Positions 47,351-59,179 of a stretch of DNA of 64,000 nt are shown one piece after another. Every line of letters begins with the position of its first letter. The stretch's first letter is position 1. A model generated the notes under the pieces. That model saw only the letters and a program-made list of their open reading frames with translations. It ran no database searches and had not been told where the DNA came from. Where the stretch lies: the NCBI RefSeq assembly GCF_001949145.1, contig NW_019091451.1, positions 1,027,694-1,091,693 on the forward strand, given 5' to 3'. Source of the stretch: Acanthaster planci. Lineage: Eukaryota; Echinodermata; Asteroidea; Valvatida; Acanthasteridae. The translations under genes and the position numbers were made by a program.

Positions 47351-47850
47351 GTGATTACTTACAACTTGATCCATTCTTCCCGTTCTCAAAAAATCAGGGG
47401 AGGACAACACACCCATTACCCAGGTCTGGTCTACGAATATCATCATAAACAAACAAATATCGACAAACATACTTGGAGTGACCATTCTGCACCTCTCTTT
47501 TCTAGACTCAACACATTAACTCTAAATGACGTTAACAAGTTTCACATCAGCAGTTTCATGTATAAGTTCATTGACAAACTTCATCCTTCTAGGCTACCTT
47601 TTCATCATATCCCACTTTTCAGCAGTTCGCGATACTCATGGGCACAGCACTCGGTGTCTTCACAATCGTTACGTTCCTTTCACCCGCACAACATACACTT
47701 TTAGAACACTTAGATTTCAGGGGCCACGTTTGTAAAATGGTCTTGATAAGGCTTTTAAAACACAGTCGTCTTTGGGTCGATTCAAGGCCTCTTCTAAATT
47801 ATTTTTGTTTTCCAAATTTTCCTTCTTTCCTAGTGCATTTCTGCCTTGTT
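47351..47850 (+). mobile_element. LINE reverse-transcriptase ORF, C-terminal fragment (in gene E intron, antisense)
   Basis: Plus-strand frames read APLFSRLNTLTLNDVNKFHI, FMYKFIDKLHPS and then, after a frame change, FRTLRFQGPRL followed by a stop where Trp-Asn is usual. This is the pattern of the C-terminal end of non-LTR (CR1/Jockey-group) polymerase ORFs. It is truncated and frameshifted, so inactive. Confidence 0.6.
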
Positions 47851-47994
47851 TGTCACACTGTCGTGTTTTGGGGATTTGGTCCTTGCTTTGTGTAATTTTC
47901 ATGTCGTCTTTCCGCATTATTCCTTCTTGTCCTTATTAATATAATTACCAAATTTATTATCGTTGTTTTATACATAAAAATGAACTATTTTCTG

Positions 47995-49200
47995 CCAAAG
48001 CAGCTGAGCTCCAAGAGTATGCTGACTGCAATGATATGAAAAGGTTCTACTGTAGTGTGAGGTCTTTCTGGGGCCCACGGCCAACAGCCCCGAACAACTG
48101 CTGGCTTCGGACAATGAAACATTGCTATGTGAGAAAAAATATCTTCTCCACAGATGGATGGAGCACATCAAGGCACTATTAAATGACGCGACACTTATTG
48201 ACCCCAACATCATCGAGATGGTTGACCAATCTCCAACCCAAGACTGGATTTCCGAATGTCCAGATACTGATGAGATTGCCTAGGCTATCAACAGGACATG
48301 CAATTGGAAAGCTCCTGGTGCAGATGGCATTCCAGCTGAAGTCATCAAGAAGGGAGGCGATAGATGGATGTGCGGTATTTTACTCCTCTTTATACCAGGG
48401 ACGGTGTCTGCACGTGTCCTGCTGAACAGGTTGACTAAATACGCTGAAAGTTTCTCCCTGAAGCTCATTGTGGATTCCGTGGAGGACGCTGGATAGTGGA
48501 CATGATATTCTGCCTCAAGCAAATCCAGGAGAAATGTATTGAGCAGAATATGCCATTGTACATGATTTTGTCGATTTCACCAAAGCTTTCGACAATATGA
48601 GCAGAATAACGCTGTGGAAAGTTCTAAAGAGAGTGGGTTGCCCCGAAATCTGGATCAAGCTTATCTTGGCTCTCCATCCTGGCATGAAGGCATCTGTGCG
48701 TGGCAAAGGCGTGAATTTGGTGTCAACATTGGACTGAAGCAAGGGTGTGCTTTAGCTCCTGCATTATTCTCCATCTATTCAGCTGCGGTGCTTAAGCACG
48801 CATTCAGAGATTCAAATCACGGTGTATGGATCGAAAGCCGCCCAGGGGCCGACTTGTTCAATGTCAATCAGTTCAAATCCAAAACAAAAACAAAGCCGGT
48901 TCTTGTCCGGGAACTAATATTCGCCGATGACACAGCATTCATTGCTCACAGCTACCATGAAGCTCAAGAAATCATCAGCCTATTTGCACACTCTGCCACA
49001 GCATTTAGCCTCAGGATAAACATCAAAAAGACTGAGATGACGTATCAACCACCAACCGGTTTGTCCGAAGACTGCGATGATATACACATTGATTGTCTAA
49101 ATACGGTTAAAGTGTCAAAATTTAAATATCTTGGTTCCACCGTCACACCAAACAACAGGTTAGATGTAAAGCTAGCCACACGGACGTCCAATGATGATAT
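47995..49200 (+). mobile_element. Decayed LINE reverse transcriptase (in gene E intron, antisense)
   Basis: Three reading frames together give a linker (AAELQEYADCNDMKRFY), fingers (NWKAPGADGIPAEVIKKGG), motif A region (FVDFTKAFDNMSR), KQGCALAPALFS and the catalytic motif FADDTAFIAH, then FKYLGSTVTPNNRLD. At least two frameshifts and an in-frame stop (near 48281) separate them. The RT active-site motifs are recognisable, but the copy is dead. The endonuclease is missing. It inserted opposite to gene E's direction, so its sequence is carried in the E pre-mRNA as antisense. Confidence 0.8.
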
Positions 49201-49898
49201 TATCGTTATTTTTCATTAATATTTATTTCCTTCATAACGTATTCCCCTTAAGTTAATTTATCGTTGTTTGTTTTTTCGTTTTTTGTTTTCTCTCTGTAAA
49301 GTTTGTTTTGTCCAGGGCTTTGCAATACAAGCCTCCCGGCTTGTAAAAAACCCATATTGGTTTCCACTTGTTTTTGTAACTCTATAATTATCTGTCGATT
49401 TATAATTTTTTTTCTGTTATTGTTTAATTTTCCTGATCTTCACCAGTATGAAAAAAGGTATATTGATTTGAAAAAAAATCAAGCTGCACTGTTACAAGTT
49501 GCAGTGAACCACTTTAGTTTTATTATATCAGTTGTTATACCGCCAATTTATTTTTACATTCTCACAAACGGAAGTTTTGGGCTCGATATTATGAACTTTA
49601 TGTGACAGGGAAAACACGGATGGTTTGCCAACAACAAAATAATTCACTTATATCTATTGACATATAAATGAGGTCGCTCAGCAACTCACCTACAAAGGTT
49701 TTACAGCAAATTTGAGTTTAAATTTTAAAGTTGCAAAATAGAGGTTAACTGGATACTGGAATGTTCTAATTTTAATTTGAGGAACAAATATTTAAATTCT
49801 TAATGCTCGCTGTTTTGTTAACTTTTTCTTAATTTGCTTGGTGAGATTCTCGCCAAAGCTGGAAAGATATCGTTTTTTTTTGGAAAAGTCACACTCAC

Positions 49899-51905
49899 CG
49901 TAAACAGGCACACAATAACCGCCATCATTAGCTGTGGTCGAGGACCGATGAAGCGAGGACGCTTGTTGGACTTCTTTCCGGTGTCGAAGATCCTGTAGAT
50001 GCGGTTGACTTTCAGTAGTGTTGGTGCATAGATCAGAGTGAAGCACAAGGTGATGATAATCTCAGACACGCGGCATGAGGCGTCAGTCACCTGGGCGAGA
50101 AGTGGAAAGGGAGCAAGGAAAGCCAGCGTGAGTCCTAAGAGATTAATGCTGCTCAGTTCACGACTGGCGGCTTTGATCAGCACGTGTCCTCGGTAGTAGT
50201 AGATTCCGAACGCTGCCAGAAGGGACAGGACTAGTCCAAAGACTGACAGGATTATGATGACAATGACTGTGGGCTCGCTCCAGCTGGGCGGGGTCGGTAT
50301 AACGGGTTGACAGACTTCGAATTTCTTGTCTGGCCATTCGTCTACGGGACATGGCCTGCACTTGTTGTCAATGACAATGGCTTCATCTGGACATCGTTGG
50401 CAACCAAAGCAGCATTTTTCCTCCAGAGGCACCTCTATAAAACCACTTTGACAGTCTTCCCGACAAAGTGAGACAGGTTTTCCTCGTGTCTCACTCCACC
50501 TCACAGCGCTCATATTCAGTTTAAGTGGATCTGCGGCGAAGGCGCTCCATAGCCCGACTTCAACAGCTCTAATGGCTCCGTCAACAAACTGAAAGTTTAG
50601 TATTTTGTAATTCCCGCCTGGATCGCCGTTGCTGTCAAAATTGTAGTTCCCAGCCAGCCCCTCGAATCTTACATTGAGTAGGTACTGCAGCAGATCTTGT
50701 CCGGTAAGAGTTTGAATTGAGTTACAGTTGGTACCATTGCTACAGCGATCGTGCAACATGTTATGGAGAGCATACGAGAAGGCGTAGACAGCATCGACCA
50801 CGACATTGTCGTTTGTATCCACGTCGATTGGGCACTCGCTCAGGTCGGAGCAATTGTGTTCCGCCTTCCACTCACCTAACCATGGGGTGCTAGATTCTAC
50901 AATCTGTATAAACCGGTCGTAATCGAATCCAGCAATGCGCATAAAACGTTGTTGGACAAAGAGGCTACCTTGTAAAAGGGAAACCTCAACACCGTGTCTT
51001 TTTAGTGAAGCTGGCAATGCCCAGGCGTCACTACCTACAAAGGTCAACTGAGACAGGAGTCCAACATCGGACATTGTTGTCAAGATTTCACTTGCTGTTT
51101 GATAATCCATAATCATAACAACGACCTTCGCTTTTGGGAAGCTCGACAACCTATCGACAGCGTCGACGAGCTCAGCGGTTTTTGGTTGGTAACGTATCGC
51201 AACGGAAAACGCCACGCATATGCCATACTTTTCGGCGAGGTCCAGCAAGCTTTGGGCTCCGTGAATTCCGTAGGTGTTCAGCTGAAAATACAGGCCAATG
51301 TATTTCCATTCGAACCGCAAAAGTATATCGGCGATGGCCGAGGCCTGGAGACTGTCCGGGGGAACAGTGCGAAGGAAATACGGAAACCTGCGCTTGTCGC
51401 TCAGCTCATTGCTCGTTGCGAACGGGGAGATAACGGGGATGCTGTACAAGCTAGCAGCTTGAGCTGTGGGAATGGTGGTTGCGCTCGTTTGCGTCCCTAT
51501 GATGCACAGCAGACTGCCGTTGTCTGGTGGGCTGATCTTTGGGAACTGGACGTCCTCCTGGGGTCTCTCCGACGTGCTAGCCAGACTGAATGCGGTCCAC
51601 AGCGACAGAGTCTCTGAGTAACAGTTGTCGCGAATGTCGTAGCCGATGGTGACATTTGGCAAGAGATCCTCCCGGTCGTTGATCTGCTCGATGGCAAACA
51701 TCACAATGGCGCTCAATTCCATCCCCCAGCTGTACAGTCCTGCACTACACGGTGCTCCGGAGGACCAGCGGTGAATCGGAAAGCTAGCCCCAAGGATAAC
51801 ATCCCCTGGTCTGGTCACGCTGGCGTGCGCTGCGTTTGGGATGATGCCTGCAAACGCTAGCTTCGCAGCTGCCACAAGTAACATCAGCACCACATACAAA
51901 GCCAT
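49899..51905 (-). CDS. Receptor gene E, exon 1: class C GPCR extracellular domain to mid-TM4
   Basis: The ATG at 51905 opens a signal peptide (MALYVVLMLLVAAAKLAFAG); an upstream extension of the frame lacks such a signal. There are 669 codons: flytrap domain, Cys-rich domain (CREDC, KCCFGCQRC, CRPCPVDEW), TM1-TM3 and first half of TM4. Ser141, Thr164, Asp184, Tyr212 and Asp293 keep the amino-acid site, but the SSS turn reads TSA and the usual SDGW reads SDAW. mGluR1 R78 corresponds to Leu. TM2-TM3 loop and TM4 (PRPQLMMAVIVCLFT) differ from the other copies. The donor is ACG|GTGAGT, phase 0. This is the most divergent member. Confidence 0.9.
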
Positions 51906-51998
51906 GCTCAATCTCGTAAATTTCTTCTCCGAAACCTGAAAAAGCTGCCCGTAAATACTGCCATCAAATCGATACGCCTGTATCTTATTTATTTGCAA

Positions 51999-53456
51999 TC
52001 GTTCCTTTTGCTTCAGAAAATTGCATCTTGGTATACCGCGCGTTCCGACAGTCCCGACTGGTTTTATCAGATGAAACTACAAAGCGTCTTGCCGGCCTCA
52101 CACAGTAACAGAAGATCGTGCGCAACTAAGAATGAGCAGGTCACATCTTCGTCAAAGTACCGTCTCATTCATTCTGATGTTATTCTTGTATGGAATAATC
52201 TGTTTAACTGTGATATTCGTATGAAGATTTCTGTGCACTGGGAAGACTAATCTCAAGTCTTTTTTACTTATGAATCGTGATGAAATATATTTAATGAATA
52301 ATAATAATGAATGATAATCTCAACCACAGTCACAGTGAATGGAACACGTGTGGGATGCATTTAATACCAAATTGCATGTCAGTTAATTTAATTAGTGTTT
52401 AATTTTCAATTTTTGATTTCAGTTTTTAATTAATTTTTGCCGTGGTGCTTTTTGTAAAAGCCACTTCACATTCTATATTACTGTCTCAGACGAATACCAA
52501 TTCGACAAAAATGCTGTTAAGTCACGCCCGTGTGTCCAATTACGATGGCGTCCGTGCGTGACCACGGCAACGAAAGAAATTGACTGGTCTTGCTCGCTAT
52601 AGTTAAAAGGTTTACCATGATAGAACTCCGACTCTCACACTGATAGTTTCTGTCCTTGGGTGGAAAGGATGTCTGCTGATTTCTTTCTTCCTTGTGAGGA
52701 GGAACTGAGCAAGAAAGTGGAGTACGGTAAAGTTTGAATGTCACGATTTTTAAAACTTTTCTTGAGACAAAAGCAAAAATCTGGGAAAGTTGTGGGGAAA
52801 GACCCATAAGCAAATGGGCCTGGCCAATTCGTGCGGAAGCCCACACAATAATCTGACTTTATCACTAATAAACCCCATAGCAGTGAAAGCGACGCACTGC
52901 AGGCTGAAAAGGAGGTGGTTAGTATTTCATATTTGAAAATCCCACACTCGTGAAGTCCGCTGAGCGAACGCCTCTGGTTCCCTGATGATCATCTAATACT
53001 CATCTCTGCCTTAATGGTTTGCAGGAAGGCATATTGGGTATTACGCTCGAAACTAAATTTTGCCCAGCAACTTCGAGAAAAGAAAAAAATTAATGCTCAT
53101 ATTGGCATGCATTTTATAGACAAGTCAAATTATAAACTGAAATTAGCGCCTACATGACACACTTTTCGTAACAAGTAGCTTAAGGATAGAAAAAGGCGTA
53201 CAATGTATGAAGGAGAAAGGTCGTTGTGTTACTTAGCAACAGCAACCCGTATACCACCGAACGCATGTACAATTCATTCATTTTATTAATTCATATTTGG
53301 TTTACAGAGATAATATTTGCAATGATCGCCAGACATTACATAAATATAAACATTAAAAAAAATAGATAGATGTAGATAAAATTTGAGTAATTAGAGTGGA
53401 AATAAAATGAGAGGAACAAGAACATCTGAACAACTAAAAACCACAACTACTGAGAA
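51999..53456. other. Region upstream of gene E; no further feature supported
   Basis: About 1.5 kb of AT-rich DNA. The promoter of E should lie here, but the TATA-like and TGACGTTATC motifs seen in A, C and D were not found at comparable positions. The piece gcaggctgaaaagg near 52897 faintly resembles part of the shared block. Confidence 0.4.
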
Positions 53457-53990
53457 TTAATTAATTAATCTGATCATAGAGGGGAAAGGAGATTGTTTAT
53501 ATCTTTGAGTATTGATTCTGGGCATGGTAAGGTGGTTGGAGTTCCCGAGATTTAGTTTGGTGAAAGAGAGTCTTGGGCTGGGAAACCTCTTGTATTTTTC
53601 GGTGGTGAGCAAGTTTTTGGCAAATTGAGTGGTGACGTCAACACGTCTGTCTGAAAGCGATTGGATGTTCAAGAAATTGAGAGCATTGTTATATATCAAG
53701 ATATTTGGGTAAAGGATTATGCAAAGTGCACAGTTATGAATTCTTTCGATAGTATGATCTCGACTTAAAGTTTGCTAAGAATGTAAAGTCTACGTGAGTC
53801 ATTTGTAATGAGTTACTGAACCTGCTGGTCCCACTTAAGGTCACTTTGGATGGTCACTCCTAGAAGTTTAATGGAAGAAATGACCTCAAGTTGGACGTCA
53901 TTAAATTGGAGATGCAGGGGAGGAGGTGGGTTGCAAAGGAATGAGATCTGCATAGCTTTGCATTTAGTCAATATTATTGCCATAGTGACG
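53457..53990 (-). mobile_element. LINE polymerase ORF, 3'-terminal fragment
   Basis: The minus-strand frame reads TKCKAMQISFLCNPPPP, VISSIKLLGVTIQSDLKWD and, after a frame change and apparent deletion, ALNFLNIQSLSDRRVDV to an SPFPSMIRLIN end. This matches the thumb and C-terminus of CR1/Jockey-group non-LTR elements (compare ...RTQRYxNSPIPYLTRLLN). Truncated at the 5' side and inactive. Confidence 0.7.
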
Positions 53991-54010
53991 ATTTCTATAT
54001 ATTGCCCGCT

Positions 54011-57000
54011 GGTATGGGTGTGTGCGCGAACAAAATGACCAGTCCAGACAATGTAGAAACTTGATTATTCCGGGGCAGGGCTGGCTATGGAAGGCTCTAC
54101 AAGCATTATTTGTTCAACATCTTAGGAAGACTTGTTCTGTGATTTATATTTTCAAAATTACCACACACGGACAGACACTTCTCATGCAGATAAGTTTTCC
54201 ACCATTAAGCGCGAAAATCACCAAAACCCGAAGAGTCAATGCATCTTTTTGTGTGTGTTTTAAGTGTGATAACCTTCGTCATCCAAATCAGGAATGGAAA
54301 TCTAATTTTACGAGCAGAGAACTGGCTGTATTGAAGGATTCAGTGGTATTACATTGCTGTAATGGATATTACGCAAAATATCGAAAGTAGGCAGCAATGC
54401 GATGCTCAAAATACAATGCTTTTCAGCGTCTTCGTGAATCTTGATGCCGCGTTTTAATTCACTAAGCCTCACTTATAGGCCTTGGTTAACATTATTTCCT
54501 CGATCACTAACATTGAGCAACAAAAGGAACTTGCCTCACGGCTCTCGCTCACGGATTTGTTGGGCATTTGGATGATTAGATCCAGCATGTTTTATTGGGT
54601 AGTACATGTATTGCTGTGGATAAATTCAACCAAGAACATACCAGATGGAGAATCTGCATGCCAAGACATACTTCAAGACACCCACGGCTGCAAATATTCT
54701 ATATAAAGCTTATCTGAATATAAATATTCCTCTGGGGTTTCTTCCCACCTTTATGACTGTAACTGCTTCTCATTGTATTCCCTTTTCAGTTTTCTTCAGG
54801 CTTACGAGCTACAGTGCCTAGGGCGCTTTTGAGGAATCCTTGGTGTCATTACCAGAAGTGATTGATAATAATTTCCAGTATTTCGACTGTTGCCTCTATT
54901 TCTGTGCGAAGTACTGGCATGCATTCGCTTACTTCCCCTCACAGCAACACTTACATTAACCAAATAGGTGTCAAACAGCACTAGCACAGTGCCAGTGCCT
55001 TATATTGAGTTCAATCTTTGGCCATGCAGCACTGCAGTAATTCGACAGCGGCGTGATACACGGAGACTTAAACGTTGTTTATTTGGTGCGAGGCAAACCG
55101 ACGTAGAAACGGACCTGTCTTTAATTTATGTGAAAGCACGAAACAGATTAATGGAATACAACGCGCCCACTTTAATAGAACCGATTAGTTACTGAATTTG
55201 CAATACTGGCCCCGGACGGTGCAGATTCTGTGCCTTCGTCCCGCTTTGTGTAATGTTATTCAATAAACGTTAAATCTTCTAATTCTATTTCCTCTGTGAC
55301 TAATTTATGAAATATATTTCTTGAAAGGAAACATTTGGTTCACGGTTAGAGATCTCTATAAAAACAATTAACGATTGATTAGTGTATCGTATTTTGTTTC
55401 TGTTTGAGTCATTATGAAAGAAAGAATAACAGCGAAGTATTTAAAATTGTTTATACCTCACAAGTGGACAAAGAGGGGAAATGTTTAAAAAGGATGAGAA
55501 AAATAGAATGAAACATGGAAACAAAACAGTACTTTAAAAATGTGACCAAAAGAAAATAAGCCATTGTTTGTTTAAGAGAATCCGAAAAATTGTAGTTTAC
55601 ATGTACAGAACGGAGAGAGGGTGTTTCTCGTGTATAAAATAAAGAAATTACAAATCAGTAAACATGCATCTAAAGGATAGTTTCAGCATCTATGATGAAG
55701 GTTCAGGGAGAGTTTCATTTGTACATTTTGATTAAACGGGCAATCCGTGTTAGAACAAAAAGTACTGTATTGATGCGTAATTATTTGATTGAGATAATAA
55801 AAATATACGTTCAAGTCAATACGTGGGACACACTTCCAGCGTATTTTTTATTGTAATCTCCCTTTCTGTTCTATACGCATCTTAATTTGCCGTATACCTT
55901 GAAGTTTTCCAATTTGAATGCTCAAAATGCTAACATGGTCGCCCATAGACGAAAACGAGAGTAAAATTCGGGATGAATGAGTCATTCCAGTCGCCCAGCG
56001 GGAAATCGAATGACGGTTATGCACTATGCAGTTTACGGAATTAGTAGGCCTACACGCAGCGTATCAGTATCGCTGCATACGATATTCACACAAGCTTAGG
56101 AAAAATCTTCTTCTGACCATTGATAACAGTCAATCTCAAGCTGTCTGCTCTGCCTAGGGCGCAGCACAGGAGCGGTATCATATTTCGCCTGTCAGCACTC
56201 TAATAGATCGTATACATGTGTCTGCCATTTTGAATTTAACGTGAAGTACAAACATCTCATCTTTGTAACATAAGTTAAGATAACAGTGAAAAAAGTTAAA
56301 TACAAATTCGTGCCATATTTTGTGTAAAATCTAGAAGTAACAAACCTAAATGTTGTAAGCAATATTAAAACAAATGAAAGTGAAATTTAGAACCCAAAAT
56401 AGTCTGGCACCACCCAAAGATCAGATCGCATTGCATATGACAGAGTCAGGGATCAAGATATAAAAATGACTTTTCCTGTGAATACGATACATTTCATTTG
56501 TCAATCGCCATCAGTACGGTGGCATTTTTTTACACTTCTGCTCAAGTAGACACTGCAACGATTCTTTAATTCGACTGAAATCAGGCATAAGTCTTAACTT
56601 GCACACCTCAAGAATATATCTGTTATAGTTAAAGCCAGTGTCTTACTCCACATCAGTGGAGAACACGGTATATCCACGTCAACGCGGGACATGAAAATTT
56701 CCAAATACATGAAACTCAGGAAACCTACGCCTAAGATAGTCAGCGCCCTTAATCAGAGTTCACCCCAGGGCCTTGTAAATGTCTTGTACAATTTACCCAT
56801 AAACCTATACAAGTGATTTGTGTACGTGCATCATCCGTGTGAATACTCGCTATTATGCGCCCTTAGCATACTTCCTTGTTAAGACCCTCTTGTCTTTACG
56901 GACTTGAAGCTAAATGGTCGCCATAAACTTCATTGCTGCCACCACTCTACTTTAAGCCCTACTTGTACCGCTGTGAAGATATACAGTATACATGCATACT

Positions 57001-58450
57001 GCTTCTTTTGGCATCGTATTTTTCATTTCGTTTTGGCCTTGGAGAGACGAAAGCGCTGAAAAGAAAAGGGTTCTACTCGTGGGAATATCACTGCATTGAA
57101 AGACACGAGCATGTATGCGTTTACATGTTTTGAAATACATTTACACCGAACAGGAAGAGTAAGGCTCGTGCCTTTGATACTATTAATCCAATAAATGTGT
57201 TCGTACGACTGGCTGTGCTCGCATGTCACGCGTGTAAGTCTTGCAGGGTAAGATATAAAAACGCAAAGGCTGGTAAATTTCCAATGATGGTTACTTTCAG
57301 CATAAATAAATCAGTTCCCCAAGTCTCGCTGATAATAATATACCGGTACCAAATCGCTTGGGTAGGGTCCGGCTAAAGGTGATAAGAGCGGATGTTTGGG
57401 CCAATAGGGGCCACCCTTCCCCAAACGAGCAATTATTAACATAACGAGAGAGGTGACAATTTTGGTTTGTTTCATTTCCCTCCCTTCAGAAACGTCGTGT
57501 AAAGAGCCCCAAATGTAGCCTTTAATCCTTAATTATGAAAAACCATGAAAGGTTACAAGAAAAACAATTCCACTTTTTTGCCCCCCCCCCGAAATGTGAA
57601 TCTACCATCCCCCGAGAATTAAGTTCAGGATCTGTTCTTGCAGAGCTACCGCAGATTGAGACAAGTTGTGACCATGTTTCCGCCTAAAATAAAATTGGGG
57701 ACCTATCCCAGCAACAAATCATAAAGACAAATCTAGTTGGTGAAAACAGACAATCAAGAACATTTAACAGCAATGTGTTTCATAATCCAAATCAGTTATT
57801 TCATATGCTTTTCATTGTCTTCATGGGTTCATCGTGTAGTGAACTTGTAATGAGGTCTTCAGAATATTCGTCGAGATCACAAACACAACAGAAGATAAAT
57901 GCCACGTCAAAGTCGTGTAAAGCGCATTACTTACAAGCTCACTTGATCTCGGGTATATCGCCGGCTTTCGCCAACTCTAGTATTCAGGGCAAAGGTCAGA
58001 CACATTTGAAGTAAAGCTGAAAGAATTTTGGAGGCAAATCCCTTTTGCTGTGAGATAGTTTAACTTGAAGGTAGGCCCATTTCGCTCTTCTGTAAAGAGC
58101 TTCTGCATTTTAATGTGACGCATAGGCCATTTATCTTGTTTATGCGGTTCTGTGAGGAGTCGGTGTCAGTAACTATCATAACGATGGCGGCAACTCTGCT
58201 TCGACCGTAATTCTCTATTATAATTTGTAGTTTGTTAGAACAATAACATTACCTTGCTCACTCCCCCGGTGAAATTAAGACTGATGAAATTCCACGTGGT
58301 GCACGCTGTTTCCTGTTATGTTATTGTTGAAACCAAAGGCTTGCGTCATAATTAAGGCATCGTAATGTTGTGTTCTGAAAGCGTTCGCTATTTGTTTTCT
58401 GTCCTGGGTATGACGTTTGTCCTGGGTTTGACGTTAAAAGGCAACCGGTA
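54011..58450. other. Intergenic region; no feature supported
   Basis: The open frames are short and unrelated to anything I recognise. AT-rich unique sequence dominates. The only repeat noticed is the fragment near 57538. Confidence 0.5.
57538..57645 (+). repeat. Dispersed repeat fragment, copy 2
   Basis: Homologous to 44035-44135 in the same orientation (gaaaggttacaagaaaaaca, a C homopolymer, then ttcaggatctgttcttg). Confidence 0.5.
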
Positions 58451-59179
58451 GTGAGGCCTCTATTTGGGAAGGAGATGTTTTGGGGAAAGTGGAGTTACCC
58501 CTTAATTACCACTGCTCCCAGTTCCCCTTTGACCCAGAGGGGTAATATTTGTCTAGGGTGTCAGCTATGGCTCAATAGTGAAGTCAGTAACCGGCGAACT
58601 GAGCAGAGGAAACTGTGGGGCAGTTCAACGGTCAGGAAGGCGGTTTCTGTAAGCGTTGTGGAACTCCGAGAGCACGGCACCTGCCCCAAGGTGTCCTGGT
58701 CATCCACTGCGCCTTGTCACACCCCAGCTGTCGGAGCTCCTGCACTGCCGTTGGATCCTGGTGTGACACTGGACGAGACAGTGAGGTCGACGCTGCGCAA
58801 CTCTTCCTCAATATCTGGTTCGTAAGTGACTTCTCACAAAGGCGGACGCGCCACGATTTGCAGGCTCTCATAGGACAATCGCTGAAGTTGCGCGTTAAGT
58901 TCCGGTTCTATGGTTCCATGTAAACGGCGATCAATGCATGTAACCCTATGTGCAGTGCACGTGTGCAGGGGGCGTGGTTTAAACAGAAGTGACCTCACAT
59001 TTATGAACCGGATAATCCAAGTCACGCGCAAGTCACCTTCATCACGTTATTCTTCACCTTAAATCCTCTTGCGATGGGCGAGTAGCGAAGCAGCAGGTGT
59101 GGTTCCCTGGAGGCTGTAGCTGCGGACCTGCACACAGGCGGCTCAAGCCTAACGATTTTCTCCTCGTTGTACTGAGGCA

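Noticed and set aside
54022-54390. 122-codon open frame, plus strand
   Set aside because: No recognisable motif and no splice or promoter evidence.
58451-58923. Overlapping plus-strand frames before the LINE (124 and 102 codons)
   Set aside because: No motif recognised. They may be LINE 5' UTR or unrelated sequence; no support as a gene.
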